From Rhodovulum kholense (GTDB lineage Bacteria > Pseudomonadota > Alphaproteobacteria > Rhodobacterales > Rhodobacteraceae): a DNA stretch of 64,000 nt. Positions within the stretch are counted from its first letter, which is position 1. Each line of letters begins with the position of its first letter. Positions 51,856-60,906 of this stretch are shown here, piece by piece. The notes under the pieces were generated by a model, which was given only the letters and a program-made list of their open reading frames with translations, did no database searches and was not told the DNA's origin. The stretch is taken from NCBI RefSeq assembly GCF_003053725.1, contig NZ_QAYC01000011.1, positions 62,001-126,000 of the forward strand, written 5' to 3'. A program made the position numbers and the translations under genes.

Positions 51856-52545
51856 ATGAGCGAGGCCGATACAGGGGCCTGGATCAGGCCGGTCGAGAAA
51901 CAAAGCCTGAGCGAACAGGCCTATAGGGGATTGCGTCAGGCGCTGATGCGGGGCGAGTTGCAGCCCGGCACGGTGCTGACGCTGCGCCCGCTGTCCCAGC
52001 GATTCGGGATCAGCGCGACACCGATGCGCGAGGCGCTGATGCGGCTGGTGGCCGAGAATGCGCTGCGGCTCGATGCGCGGGGGCGGACCTGCGTGCCGCA
52101 TCTGACCCGCGGCATCCTGATGGAGATCCGCAGCATCCGCGAGCATCTGGAGGGCAATGCCGCGGCCGAGGCGGCGCGGGTGGCCGCGCCCGGGGATATC
52201 GATGCGCTGGAGGACATGCACCGCCGGATGATCGCGGCGCAGGATGCGGGCGATTTCGCCGATGCGATCGGCGAGAATACCCGCTTTCACCTGATGCTGT
52301 GCGAGATGGCCGGGCAGCCGGTCGCGCTCGATCTGGTGTCCAATCTCTGGATGCGCTGCGGGCCGATCCTGTCGCACCTCTACGATGGCGGCATCCCCCC
52401 CAACTGGGAGCCGCACCCCCATCGCCGGATCGTCGCGGCGATCCGCGCGGGCGATGCCGCGGCCGCCCGCGACGCCCTGATCTACGACATTCGCGGCAAT
52501 GGCGAGGGGCTTCTGGCCCATGTCGCCGACAGCCTGCCCGATTAG
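51856..52545 (+). CDS. GntR-family (FCD) transcriptional regulator
   Basis: This 229-residue regulator has the winged helix (LSEQAYRGLRQALMRGELQP, LSQRFGISATPMREALMRLV) and an FCD domain with metal-ligand histidines in GENTRFHLMLCEMAGQP and PNWEPHPHRRIVAAIRAGD. It is divergent from the nine-gene operon and is its likely repressor. Confidence 0.93.
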   Translation: MSEADTGAWIRPVEKQSLSEQAYRGLRQALMRGELQPGTVLTLRPLSQRFGISATPMREALMRLVAENALRLDARGRTCVPHLTRGILMEIRSIREHLEGNAAAEAARVAAPGDIDALEDMHRRMIAAQDAGDFADAIGENTRFHLMLCEMAGQPVALDLVSNLWMRCGPILSHLYDGGIPPNWEPHPHRRIVAAIRAGDAAAARDALIYDIRGNGEGLLAHVADSLPD

Positions 52546-52563
52546 GGCAGGCTGCGGGCAGGC

Positions 52564-55377
52564 TCAGGCGGCGGCCAGATCGGCGATGAGCCCCAGCGGG
52601 TGACGGGCCGGGACATTGGCCAGCCGCTCGGTCTGGCAGCGACAGGAAAAGCCGGTGGCGAGGACCGGCGCCCCGGCCTCGATCTTCGGCGCCCAGGACA
52701 TGGCGAACAGGCGTTTCGAGACGGTCTGGTGGCGGGTCTTGTGCCCGAAGAGCCCCGCCATGCCGCAACAGCCGGTGGCGGGGGTGTCGATTTCCACGCC
52801 CAGGGCCGCGAAGACCCGGCGCCAGTCGGCGGCGGCCTGCGCCGCGCCGGTCGCCTCGGTGCAATGTGTGAAAAGCCTCGGCGCCGGGCCTGTCGCGGCG
52901 AGATCGGGAAAGCGGCGGCCCGCCGCGAGCTCGCGAGAGAGGAATTCCTGCGGCAGCAGCACGGGCGGCAGCGCGATGCCCGCCTGCGGATAATCCTGCC
53001 GCAGCTGCATCACCAGCGCCGGGTCGAGCCCGATCAGCGGCGCGCCGGTTGCGGCGGCGGCCTCAAGATGCCGCCTGAGGCGGTCGGCCATCGTTTTGAA
53101 GCGCGGATCGCCCAGGCTTTGCGCGGTCTTGCCCGCGGGACGCATCGCAAGCATGCGCGGCCGGTAGCCAAGCGCCTTCAGCCCGGCCAGCGCATCGGTC
53201 CGCGCCGCACCGTCGAACAGCGCCGAGAACCAGTCCTCGATGACGATCACCGTGCCCTCGGGCAGCGGCCGGGCCAGATCGGCGGCGCCGATCCGGTCGG
53301 CGCGGGGCAGGGCGGGGGCCAGTGCCTTGGGCAGATCGACCGTGCCGGTCAGCGCCCCCCCGATCCGGGCCAGCAGCGGCCAGACCGGGCGCAACATCGG
53401 CGCAAGGGCCTGAAGCGTCACGCTTTCCCGCTCGGCCAGCAGCATCAGCCGGTCGGCCAGCGGGCGCGCTTTCCGGGCATAGAGATCGGCATAGAAGGCC
53501 GCGCGCATGGCGGGGATGTCGACCTGCACCGGGCAGCTCGACGCGCAGGCCTTGCAGCCGAGGCAGGCATCGAGCGTCGCTGTCAGATCGGCCTCGAGCG
53601 CGGCATCCACGCGGCCCTTCAGCCGCGCCTGCCGCCAGGCGCGCAGCGCATCAGCCCGGCCCTTGGGGCTTTGGCGCAGATCGGCGGTGGCCTTGAAGGA
53701 GGGGCACATCGGCGTCGCCGCGGCATAGGACAGGCATTGCGCATTGCCGTTGCAGCGAAAGGCGCGGGTCAGCGCATCGCCCTCGGGCGCGTTGAAGGGG
53801 CGGAACGGGATGTCGTCGATGGCGGGCACGGGTGCGTCAAGGCCCACCAGCTTGCCCGGATTGCAGCGCCCGGCCGGGTCGAAGGCGGCCTTGACGCCCT
53901 GCAGGCCCGCATAGGCTTCGGGCCCGATCCAGTCGCGCAGATAGGCGCCGCGCACCCCCTTGCCATGTTCGCCCCAGAAGATGCCGCCATGCTTGCGGGT
54001 CAGCGCGAAGACCGCGTCCGAGACGGCGACCAGCCTCTCGCGGTCGGTGTCGATGTTCAGCGCGGGCCGCACATGCAGACAGCCGACATCGACATGGCCA
54101 TAGATCCCGAACTCGAGCCCATGGGCGTCCAGCACCGCCAGAAAGTCGTCGAGGAAGGCGGGCAGGTTTTCGGGCGGCACCACGCAATCCTCGACAAAGG
54201 CCACGGGGCGCGCGCGCCCGTCGACCTTGCCCAGAAGCCCGACACCCGCCGAACGCACCGCCCAGAGTTCGCGGATCTCGGCGGCATCGCGCGCCATGTG
54301 GATCGCCCGGGCGCCGGGCAGGGCCCTTATCGCGGTCTCGCAGGCGGTCAGGCGGGATTGCAGATCGTCCGGGTCTTCGCCGTTGAACTCGATGAAGACA
54401 TAGGCCAGCGGCTGGCCACGGCTTGCGCGCAGCGCGGGCGGCAGCCGGGTCAGGATGCCCGCGCCATCGGCCAGCTTCTGTACCCGCTCGTCCATCACCT
54501 CGATGGCGGTGGGCTCGAACTCGGCCAGCGGCAGGGCCGAGGCCAGCGCCTCGCGGAAGCTGCCGAAGCCCGCGACCAGCAGGCGCTTTTCGCGCGCGAG
54601 CGGGCGAAGGGCCACGCGGATTTTCGTGACAAGCCCCAGCGTGCCCTCGGCGCCCAGAAACAGCCGCCACCACTCGAAGCCGCCCGGCTCGGGGCAGGCG
54701 CGGTCCAGATCGTAGCCGGTGAAGCGGCGGTTCAGCCGGGGCGTCGCCGCGATGAAGGCCGCGCGGCCCCCCCGGGCGGCGGCCTCGGCCGCGTCCAGCA
54801 TCGGGCGGGCCCAGTCGGGGGCGGGGACGAGGCTGGACAGCAGGCCCTCGGGCCGGGCGATCTCGAGCGCGAGGATATTGTCCGAGGTCTTGCCATAGAC
54901 CCGGCTGCCCTTGCCCGAGGCATCGGTCGAGACCATGCCGCCGATGGTGCAGCGGGTCGAGGTCGAGGTCTCGGGCGCGAAGAACACCCCATGCGGGCGC
55001 AGCCGCTCGTTCAGATCGTCCAGCACCATGCCCGGTTCGACATCGGCCCAGCCTTCGGCGGCATCGAAATCCAGCAGCCGGTGCATGTGGCGGCGGGTGT
55101 CGACGATGACCCCGCGGCTGAGGCTCTGGCCATTGGTGCCGGTGCCGCCGCCTCGCGCGGTGATGGGCATTCCGGCAAAGCGCGGCGCGGCCATGACCCG
55201 TTCCAGCGTGACCATGTCGGCGGCATCCATCGGCGCCACGACCAGATCGGGCATCACCTGATAGACCGAATTGTCGGTCGACATCGCCGTGCGCAGCGCC
55301 CGGTCGGTCTCGATCTCGCCCCGGAACCCGGCGGCGCGCAGCGCGGTCGTGAGGGCAGGCGGGCTTTGATCGGTCAT
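52564..55377 (-). CDS. YdiJ-like FAD-linked dehydrogenase with Fe-S and CCG domains
   Basis: This 937-residue protein starts MTDQSPPALTTALRAAGF at 55377. The N-terminal half is a PCMH-type FAD domain (PITARGGGTGTNGQSLSRGV, STSTRCTIGGMVSTDASGKG) with an FAD-oxidase C-terminal domain (YGHVDVGCLHVRP). A 4Fe-4S motif CLGCKACASSCPVQVDIPA follows, then a CCG domain (FTHCTEATG, TGCCGMAGLFGHK). This order is that of E. coli YdiJ, which oxidises D-2-hydroxyglutarate, though this copy is somewhat shorter. It should pass electrons to the quinone pool at the membrane. LysR regulator gene is divergent. Confidence 0.93.
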   Translation of the reverse strand: MTDQSPPALTTALRAAGFRGEIETDRALRTAMSTDNSVYQVMPDLVVAPMDAADMVTLERVMAAPRFAGMPITARGGGTGTNGQSLSRGVIVDTRRHMHRLLDFDAAEGWADVEPGMVLDDLNERLRPHGVFFAPETSTSTRCTIGGMVSTDASGKGSRVYGKTSDNILALEIARPEGLLSSLVPAPDWARPMLDAAEAAARGGRAAFIAATPRLNRRFTGYDLDRACPEPGGFEWWRLFLGAEGTLGLVTKIRVALRPLAREKRLLVAGFGSFREALASALPLAEFEPTAIEVMDERVQKLADGAGILTRLPPALRASRGQPLAYVFIEFNGEDPDDLQSRLTACETAIRALPGARAIHMARDAAEIRELWAVRSAGVGLLGKVDGRARPVAFVEDCVVPPENLPAFLDDFLAVLDAHGLEFGIYGHVDVGCLHVRPALNIDTDRERLVAVSDAVFALTRKHGGIFWGEHGKGVRGAYLRDWIGPEAYAGLQGVKAAFDPAGRCNPGKLVGLDAPVPAIDDIPFRPFNAPEGDALTRAFRCNGNAQCLSYAAATPMCPSFKATADLRQSPKGRADALRAWRQARLKGRVDAALEADLTATLDACLGCKACASSCPVQVDIPAMRAAFYADLYARKARPLADRLMLLAERESVTLQALAPMLRPVWPLLARIGGALTGTVDLPKALAPALPRADRIGAADLARPLPEGTVIVIEDWFSALFDGAARTDALAGLKALGYRPRMLAMRPAGKTAQSLGDPRFKTMADRLRRHLEAAAATGAPLIGLDPALVMQLRQDYPQAGIALPPVLLPQEFLSRELAAGRRFPDLAATGPAPRLFTHCTEATGAAQAAADWRRVFAALGVEIDTPATGCCGMAGLFGHKTRHQTVSKRLFAMSWAPKIEAGAPVLATGFSCRCQTERLANVPARHPLGLIADLAAA

Positions 55378-55408
55378 GGCGGCCTTTCGCGGTGTCTTCG
55401 GGTCGGGG

Positions 55409-55426
55409 GATCTTGAACCACAGATC
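55409..55426. promoter_or_regulatory. Possible LysR-type binding box
   Basis: GATCT-N8-AGATC is an inverted repeat centred in the 73-base gap between the ydiJ-like gene and the divergent LysR gene. LysR proteins usually bind such interrupted palindromes in the shared promoter region. Confidence 0.5.
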
Positions 55427-55450
55427 CCGGCTTCGTAGAAATGGAAAGAC

Positions 55451-56353
55451 ATGAAGCTGGGTTCGGAAAATCTGAATATCACGCTCCGCCACCTGCGGGC
55501 GCTGCATGCGATCCGGGCGCAGGGCAGTTTCGCGCGGGCGGCAGAGGCGCTGGGGGTCGTGCCCTCGGCTCTGACCGAGACCGTGCGCCAGGCCGAAGAG
55601 GAGGTCGGGGCCCCGCTTTTCGACCGCCGGATGCGGCCGCCGCAGCCGACGCCGCTGGGGCTGGCCTTCCTTGAGGAAACCGCGCCGGTGCTGGCCGGTC
55701 TCGACCGGGCGCTTGGGCGGATGCGGGCGCAGGCTGGGCTGAGCGCGGGGCGGCTTGCGGTCGGCGCCGCGCCCTCGGCCATTGGCGATCTGGTCGGGCC
55801 CGCGCTGGCGCGGTTCCGCGCGGCGCATCCGGGGATTTCCTGCCTCTTGCATGACGATGTGGCCGAGCGGCTGGCGGGGCTTGTTTCGGACGGGACGCTG
55901 GATCTGGCGGTGGCGGGGCGGGCGCGGCAAAGCCCCGACCTGACCCAGACCGAGCTGCGGCGCGATCCGTTCGGGCTGGCCTGCGGGGCGGGGCACCGGC
56001 TGGCCGCGCGGGGTGCCGTGACCCTGTCCGAGATCGATCCGGCCGAGGTCATCACGCTGTCAGCCGAGACCGGCACGCGGCAATTGCTGGCGGGCGCCGC
56101 GGCCCTGCCCGAGGCGCTGAAAGAGACCGGACTGCAGGCGCATTCGACCATCGCGCAGCTCTGCATGATCCGGGCCGGGCTGGGGGTCGCGTTGATGCCG
56201 AAAGCGGCGGTGGGGCTGTTCGGCGATCCGGCGATCCGGTTCGTTCCGGTGACGGATCTGGGGCTTTGGCGGGCGCTTTACCTGCTGGAACCGGCGCGGC
56301 GGGCGCGGTCGCATGTGGCGGCGGCGTTTCTGGAAGAGCTGGGGGCGCGCTAG
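55451..56353 (+). CDS. LysR-family transcriptional regulator
   Basis: This 300-residue regulator has the N-terminal helix-turn-helix (TLRHLRALHAIRAQGSFARA, AEALGVVPSALTETVRQAEE) and a periplasmic-binding-like effector domain (RLAVGAAPSAIGDLVGPALA). It is divergent from the ydiJ-like gene and probably controls it. Confidence 0.93.
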   Translation: MKLGSENLNITLRHLRALHAIRAQGSFARAAEALGVVPSALTETVRQAEEEVGAPLFDRRMRPPQPTPLGLAFLEETAPVLAGLDRALGRMRAQAGLSAGRLAVGAAPSAIGDLVGPALARFRAAHPGISCLLHDDVAERLAGLVSDGTLDLAVAGRARQSPDLTQTELRRDPFGLACGAGHRLAARGAVTLSEIDPAEVITLSAETGTRQLLAGAAALPEALKETGLQAHSTIAQLCMIRAGLGVALMPKAAVGLFGDPAIRFVPVTDLGLWRALYLLEPARRARSHVAAAFLEELGAR

Positions 56354-56362
56354 GGCGAGGGT

Positions 56363-57133
56363 TCAGGCGCCGGGGCGGAGCGGGGCGTAATGGACCTCGC
56401 CGCGGGGCAGGCGCAGGCTGCGGTCGGCGGCCTCGTCGGTGACCAGATGCCCGATTTCGTCCAGACGGCAGATCGAGACCCGGCTTTCGGTGCCGATCTT
56501 TTCCGAATGGCACAGCATGATGCAGTCGCGCGACCGGCGCATCATGGCGCGGGCGACCTCGGCCTCGTGCAGGGCGTAATCGGTGGCGCCCCGGTCGGCA
56601 TGCAGCCCGACCGGCGAGATCACCGCGTAATCGGCGAGGAAGCGGTCGATTTCCGACAGGGTCATCTCGCCATAGGTGGCGGGCACATCGGCATGGGGCC
56701 GCCCGCCCAACAGAAGCGTGTCGCAGGTCTGGGCGGGACCGGCGAGCCGGGCGATGTCGAGCGAATTGGTGATGATCCGCATGTCGCCCACCCGCGCCAG
56801 CGCCCGGGCAAAGGCGCAGGTGGTGGTGCCCGCATCCACGAAGACGGTCGAGCCGGGCGGGATCAGCGTCGCGGCCAGCGCGCCGATGGCAGCCTTCTTG
56901 CCGGCATGGGCGACCAGACGTTCGGAAAAGGCGGGCTCGGGGGCGATGTCGCGCTCGACCGGGGTGGCGCCGCCATGGACCCGGACCAGAACGCCCTCCT
57001 GCTCCATCTCCATCAGGTCGCGGCGCACGGTTTCGCGCGAGACATCGAACATCCGCGCCAGCTGGTTGGTGAAAACCCGGCGCTCGACGGCCAGAAGCTC
57101 CAGCACCCTGGATTGTCTTTCATAGGACTGCAT
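56363..57133 (-). CDS. DeoR/GlpR-family transcriptional regulator
   Basis: This 256-residue regulator starts MQSYERQSRVLELLAVERRV at 57133, behind AAGAGG; longer frames upstream are not supported. The helix-turn-helix is FTNQLARMFDVSRETVRRDL. The effector domain, of sugar-phosphate isomerase type, has VFVDAGTTTCAFARALARVG and LLLGGRPHADVPATYGEMTL. DeoR regulators sense phosphorylated sugars or polyols. It is divergent from the phosphatase-ABC operon and convergent with the LysR gene. Confidence 0.93.
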   Translation of the reverse strand: MQSYERQSRVLELLAVERRVFTNQLARMFDVSRETVRRDLMEMEQEGVLVRVHGGATPVERDIAPEPAFSERLVAHAGKKAAIGALAATLIPPGSTVFVDAGTTTCAFARALARVGDMRIITNSLDIARLAGPAQTCDTLLLGGRPHADVPATYGEMTLSEIDRFLADYAVISPVGLHADRGATDYALHEAEVARAMMRRSRDCIMLCHSEKIGTESRVSICRLDEIGHLVTDEAADRSLRLPRGEVHYAPLRPGA

Positions 57134-57404
57134 CTTTGGCGGCCTCTTGTTACCTGCGGATACCCTAACAGGTTGCAGGGGATTCGCCACATCGACGTTG
57201 AATTTTTGTGGATTTATGGGCAAAATACCGCAGGAATTGGCAAGTTGCCTGCATATCATCTGCACTTTTGCCACGCAAACTCGCGCAATCCTCGGGCATT
57301 TTGCGAAATGTGAGGCATTTTGTGCGTTTTTCTTGACTTGAGGGCACGCCTTTGTGGAGGCTGGCGGCAGAACACATCGAAATGCAAGACCGGGGTTGGC
57401 ACTT
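57134..57404. promoter_or_regulatory. Divergent control region between the DeoR gene and the ABC operon
   Basis: This 271-base region is far more A+T-rich than its flanks and carries no gene. GGCATTTTGCG (57295-57305) and GGCATTTTGTG (57314-57324) are 19 bp apart, and an inverted relative (GCAAAATACC) lies near 57220. CATTTTGCGAAATG also folds on itself. These are candidate DeoR-type operators controlling both directions. Confidence 0.5.
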
Positions 57405-58199
57405 ATGAGCGAGTTGGGCGATGCGCTGCGTTTCGCGAACGACACGGCGGACGAGGCGGGGCGCATCGCGCTGCAGCATTTCCGCCAGCCGCTGGATGTC
57501 GAGAGCAAGGCCGATGACAGCCCCGTGACCCTGGCCGACCGCGCGGTCGAGGCGCTGATGCGCGACCGGATCATGGCGCGCTTCCCCGCCCATGGCATCT
57601 TCGGCGAGGAAGAGGCGCCGCTGCGCCCCGACAGCGACCATCTTTGGGTGGTCGATCCGATCGACGGCACCAAGAGCTATGTCACCGGCAATCCGCTGTT
57701 CGGCGGGCTGATGGCGCTTTTGAAGGACGGCGCGCCCTGTCTGGGCCAGATCGACATGCCCGCGCTTGGCGAACGCTGGTGCGGGGTCGCGGGCCAGGCC
57801 ACCACCCTGAACGGCCGGCCCTGCCGCACCAGCGGCTGTACCGATCCGGCCGGGGCCTTCGCCTATACGACCGATCCCATGCTGTTTGCGGGCGCCGATA
57901 CCGAGGTGCTGGAGATGCTGCGCCGGTCGGTCCGGATGCTGCGCTTCGGCGGCGATTGCTATGCCTATGCGCTGCTGGCCTCGGGCCATTGCGATCTGGT
58001 GCTGGAAACCGGGCTGCAGCCTTACGACTACCTGCCGCTGGTGCAGGTCATCCGCGGCGCGGGCGGGGTCATCACCGACTGGCAGGGCCAGCCGCTTGGC
58101 GTCGGATCGAGCGGCGAGGTGCTGGCCGCGGCCACGCCCGAGCTGCATGCCGCGATGCTGGACCGGATTGCACGCCTGCGGGCAGGGCAGGCGGCCTGA
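57405..58199 (+). CDS. Inositol monophosphatase-family phosphatase (HisN-like)
   Basis: This 264-residue protein starts MSELGDALRFAND at 57405. Metal-binding motifs are FGEEEAPL and WVVDPIDGTKSYVTG; the C-terminal LQPYDYLPLVQVIRGAGGVI then TDWQG is of the kind found in histidinol-phosphate phosphatases. It hydrolyses a small phosphate ester in a magnesium-dependent manner. Its place as first gene of an uptake operon, facing a DeoR regulator, suggests it dephosphorylates the imported compound; histidine biosynthesis is the alternative. Confidence 0.88.
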   Translation: MSELGDALRFANDTADEAGRIALQHFRQPLDVESKADDSPVTLADRAVEALMRDRIMARFPAHGIFGEEEAPLRPDSDHLWVVDPIDGTKSYVTGNPLFGGLMALLKDGAPCLGQIDMPALGERWCGVAGQATTLNGRPCRTSGCTDPAGAFAYTTDPMLFAGADTEVLEMLRRSVRMLRFGGDCYAYALLASGHCDLVLETGLQPYDYLPLVQVIRGAGGVITDWQGQPLGVGSSGEVLAAATPELHAAMLDRIARLRAGQAA

Positions 58200-58271
58200 G
58201 GCAGCGATCCCGGATCAACCGGGGCCTGCCGTCATGACGACAACAGACAGACCAACAAGGAGTGGACGACC

Positions 58272-59846
58272 ATGGATAGGCGGAATTTTCTCCGATACGG
58301 CGCGATGGCCGGGGCGGCGCTGGGGGCGGCGCGGATCAACCCCGATTTCTTCTTCAGCTCGGCCTTTGCGCAGGAGGCCCGCCCGCTGGTCTTCCTGTCG
58401 GCCGAGAACATCACCGGCAACTGGGACCCGACCGCGCACACGACGCTGTCGCAGACCAATATCGAGGGCTTCGTCATGGGCTATCTGACCCGGGCCCCGA
58501 TGCGCCCCGACGATCCCGAAAAGGTGGTCTATGAACTCGCGACCGAGATCGCGGAACTGGATGCCCACCGGTTGCAGATCAAGCTGCGCGAGGGCGTCAC
58601 CTTCCATGACGGCAAGCCCTTCACCGCCGAGGACGTCAAGGCGACTTTCGAATACGGCGCCAAGCTCGACCGGCCCAAGCAGGTCTATCCGGGCGGCCCC
58701 GACACCTTCGCAGTCGAGACCCCCGACGATCATACGGTGATCGTCGATACCTCGAAGGGCGGCTATGGCGCCTCGCTGTTCATCTTCCTCGCCTCCTATC
58801 TGCCGATCCTGTCCGCGAAGGACGTGGCCGAGGGCCCCAAGGGGGTGCTGTCGCAGCGGCTGAACGGCACCGGCCCGTTCCGCTTTGTCGAACAGCGCGG
58901 CAACGACACGGTGATGGAGGCCTATGAGGGCTATTTCCGCGGCGCCCCCAAGGTCACGGGCGTCACCTTCTCGTTCGTGGGCGATGCGACGACGCGGATG
59001 CTGTCGCTGATGAACGGGCAGGCCGATGTCATCGAGCGGCTGGAACCCGAACAGGTCGAGACGCTGGAGAAACGCGACGACATCAAGATCTCGCGGCTGG
59101 TCTCGGTCGAGAACAAGTACCTGTGGTTCCGCTGTTCCAAGCCGCCCTTCGACGACTGGCGCGTCCGCAAGGCCGCCTGCCATGCCATCGACCGCAGCAT
59201 GATCATGGAGATCATGGGCTCGGCCGGCGAGGCCTCGTCGAATTTCGTCTCGCCGATCAAGTTCGGCTATGTCGATCTGGAGAATTACCCCGAATACGAT
59301 CCCGAGGAATGCCAGCGCCTGCTGGCCGAGGCGGGCTATCCGGGCGGCGAGGGCCTGCCCGAGCTGGAATACATCACCTCGACCGGCTTCTATCCCAAGA
59401 CCAAGGAATATGGCGAGCTGATCGCGGCGCTGCTGCAGGAACAGGGCTTTCCGGTCACGCTGAACGTGATGGAGGTCGCGGCCTGGAACGAGCGGCTTTA
59501 CGACCGCCCCGGCGGCGGCCCGGGCCATATGGTCGATTGCGGCTGGTCCACCGGCTCGCCCGAACCCGATCTGGTGTTGCGCACGCATTTCCATTCCAGC
59601 TCCAAGCGGATCTGCGGCATCGTCGATCCCGAGATCGACGCGGCGCTCGATGCCGAACGCGATGCGCCCTCGCTGGAGGCGCGCAAGGAAAGCCTGCAGA
59701 CGAACCTGATGCCGATGCTGGCCGAGAAGGTTCCGGCGCTGAGCCTGTTCACCTCGGTGCTGATCCACGGGATGCGGGCCAATGTGGACGGGCTCTTCAT
59801 CTATCCCGATGGCCAGTCCGATGCGTCCGTGACGACCCTCGGCTGA
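58272..59846 (+). CDS. Dipeptide/opine-type ABC transporter substrate-binding protein
   Basis: This 524-residue SBP family 5 protein starts MDRRNFLRYGAMAGAALGAA, a Tat signal (RRNFLR) cleaved near AFA-QE. Conserved segments are TLSQTNIEGFVMGYLTRAP, LREGVTFHDGKPFTAEDVKA and LSQRLNGTGPFRFVEQRGND. It captures a peptide, opine or sugar-like solute in the periplasm. Two permeases and a fused ATPase follow in order. Confidence 0.94.
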   Translation: MDRRNFLRYGAMAGAALGAARINPDFFFSSAFAQEARPLVFLSAENITGNWDPTAHTTLSQTNIEGFVMGYLTRAPMRPDDPEKVVYELATEIAELDAHRLQIKLREGVTFHDGKPFTAEDVKATFEYGAKLDRPKQVYPGGPDTFAVETPDDHTVIVDTSKGGYGASLFIFLASYLPILSAKDVAEGPKGVLSQRLNGTGPFRFVEQRGNDTVMEAYEGYFRGAPKVTGVTFSFVGDATTRMLSLMNGQADVIERLEPEQVETLEKRDDIKISRLVSVENKYLWFRCSKPPFDDWRVRKAACHAIDRSMIMEIMGSAGEASSNFVSPIKFGYVDLENYPEYDPEECQRLLAEAGYPGGEGLPELEYITSTGFYPKTKEYGELIAALLQEQGFPVTLNVMEVAAWNERLYDRPGGGPGHMVDCGWSTGSPEPDLVLRTHFHSSSKRICGIVDPEIDAALDAERDAPSLEARKESLQTNLMPMLAEKVPALSLFTSVLIHGMRANVDGLFIYPDGQSDASVTTLG

Positions 59847-59925
59847 CCGGCCGGCCGGAGCCCCGCCACTCCTCCTTGGGGGCTCCGGCCATTGACGGGA
59901 CTGCCACGCATTCGGGAGCTTGCCG

Positions 59926-60906
59926 ATGTTCATCCTACGATTCCTCGCGCGGCGGCTGGGGCAGGGCGCGATCATCATCTTTCTGGTCTCGGCCCTGATC
60001 TTCACGCTGTTGCGCGTCGTGCCGGGCGATCCGGTGCGGCTGATGGTGGGGGGCATGGCCCCCGACACCCTGGTCGAGGAAATCGCCGCCGAAATGGGGC
60101 TGCGCGATCCGATCCATGTCCAGTTCGGCCGCTACATGGGCAAGGTGCTGCAGGGCGATCTGGGCGAATCCTTCGTGCGGCCCGCCAGCGGCGCGGCCGT
60201 GGGAGGCGCGAGCTTCGACGATTCCACCCGGGGCGAGCGCGCCAAGGTACTGGACCTGATCGCCGAGACCGCGCCGATGACCCTGCAACTGGCGGTGCTG
60301 GCCATGGTCTTTGCGCTGATGATCGGGGTGCCCATCGGCGTCTGGGGCGGGCTTTACCCGGGGCGGCTGCCCGACCGGCTGGCGCTTTATACCTCGTCGC
60401 TGTTCGTGAGCCTGCCGAATTTCTGGCTGGGGATCGTTCTGGCGCTGTTGTTGTCGGTCAAGCTGAACCTTCTGCCCGCCATCGGCTATCGGGGCTTTTC
60501 CTACACCATTCTGCCGGCGCTGGTGCTGGCGGTCGAGATCGCGCCCTTCATCATCCGCACCCTGACCGTCTCGGTCGCGGGCGTGATGGGCCAGAGCTTC
60601 ATCGACATCGCGAAGGTGCGCGGCCTCTCGCGCAACCAGATCGTCTTTCGCCATGCGCTGAAGAATTCGGCGGTGCCGCTTCTGAACCTTCTGGGCGTGC
60701 AGTTCTCGATGCTTCTGGGCGGGGTTCTCGTGATCGAGTTCATCTTCGACTATCCGGGGCTCGGCCTTCTGACCATCAACGCGGTGATGCAGCGCGATTT
60801 CCCGCTGATCCAGGGCATCGCCATCGTCACCGCCGCCGTCTTCGTCCTGATCAACATCGCCGTGGACCTTCTGGCCACCGCCATCGATCCGAGGCTCGAT
60901 TACTGA
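59926..60906 (+). CDS. ABC transporter permease (DppB-like)
   Basis: This 326-residue membrane protein starts MFILRFLARRLGQGAII at 59926 behind GGGAG. It has six or so helices, VVPGDPVRLMVGG after the first helix as in DppB, and the coupling loop QSFIDIAKVRGLSRNQIVFR. It ends in a one-base overlap with the next permease (TGATG). Confidence 0.95.
   Translation: MFILRFLARRLGQGAIIIFLVSALIFTLLRVVPGDPVRLMVGGMAPDTLVEEIAAEMGLRDPIHVQFGRYMGKVLQGDLGESFVRPASGAAVGGASFDDSTRGERAKVLDLIAETAPMTLQLAVLAMVFALMIGVPIGVWGGLYPGRLPDRLALYTSSLFVSLPNFWLGIVLALLLSVKLNLLPAIGYRGFSYTILPALVLAVEIAPFIIRTLTVSVAGVMGQSFIDIAKVRGLSRNQIVFRHALKNSAVPLLNLLGVQFSMLLGGVLVIEFIFDYPGLGLLTINAVMQRDFPLIQGIAIVTAAVFVLINIAVDLLATAIDPRLDY

Noticed and set aside
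52600-55416. A 938-codon plus-strand open frame opposite the YdiJ-like gene
   Set aside because: It has no domain and biased composition; the opposite strand carries intact FAD, Fe-S and CCG motifs.
54057-55996. Minus-strand frames running from the YdiJ-like gene through the LysR gene
   Set aside because: They join the antisense of LysR to another frame of the dehydrogenase; the real gene starts at 55377.
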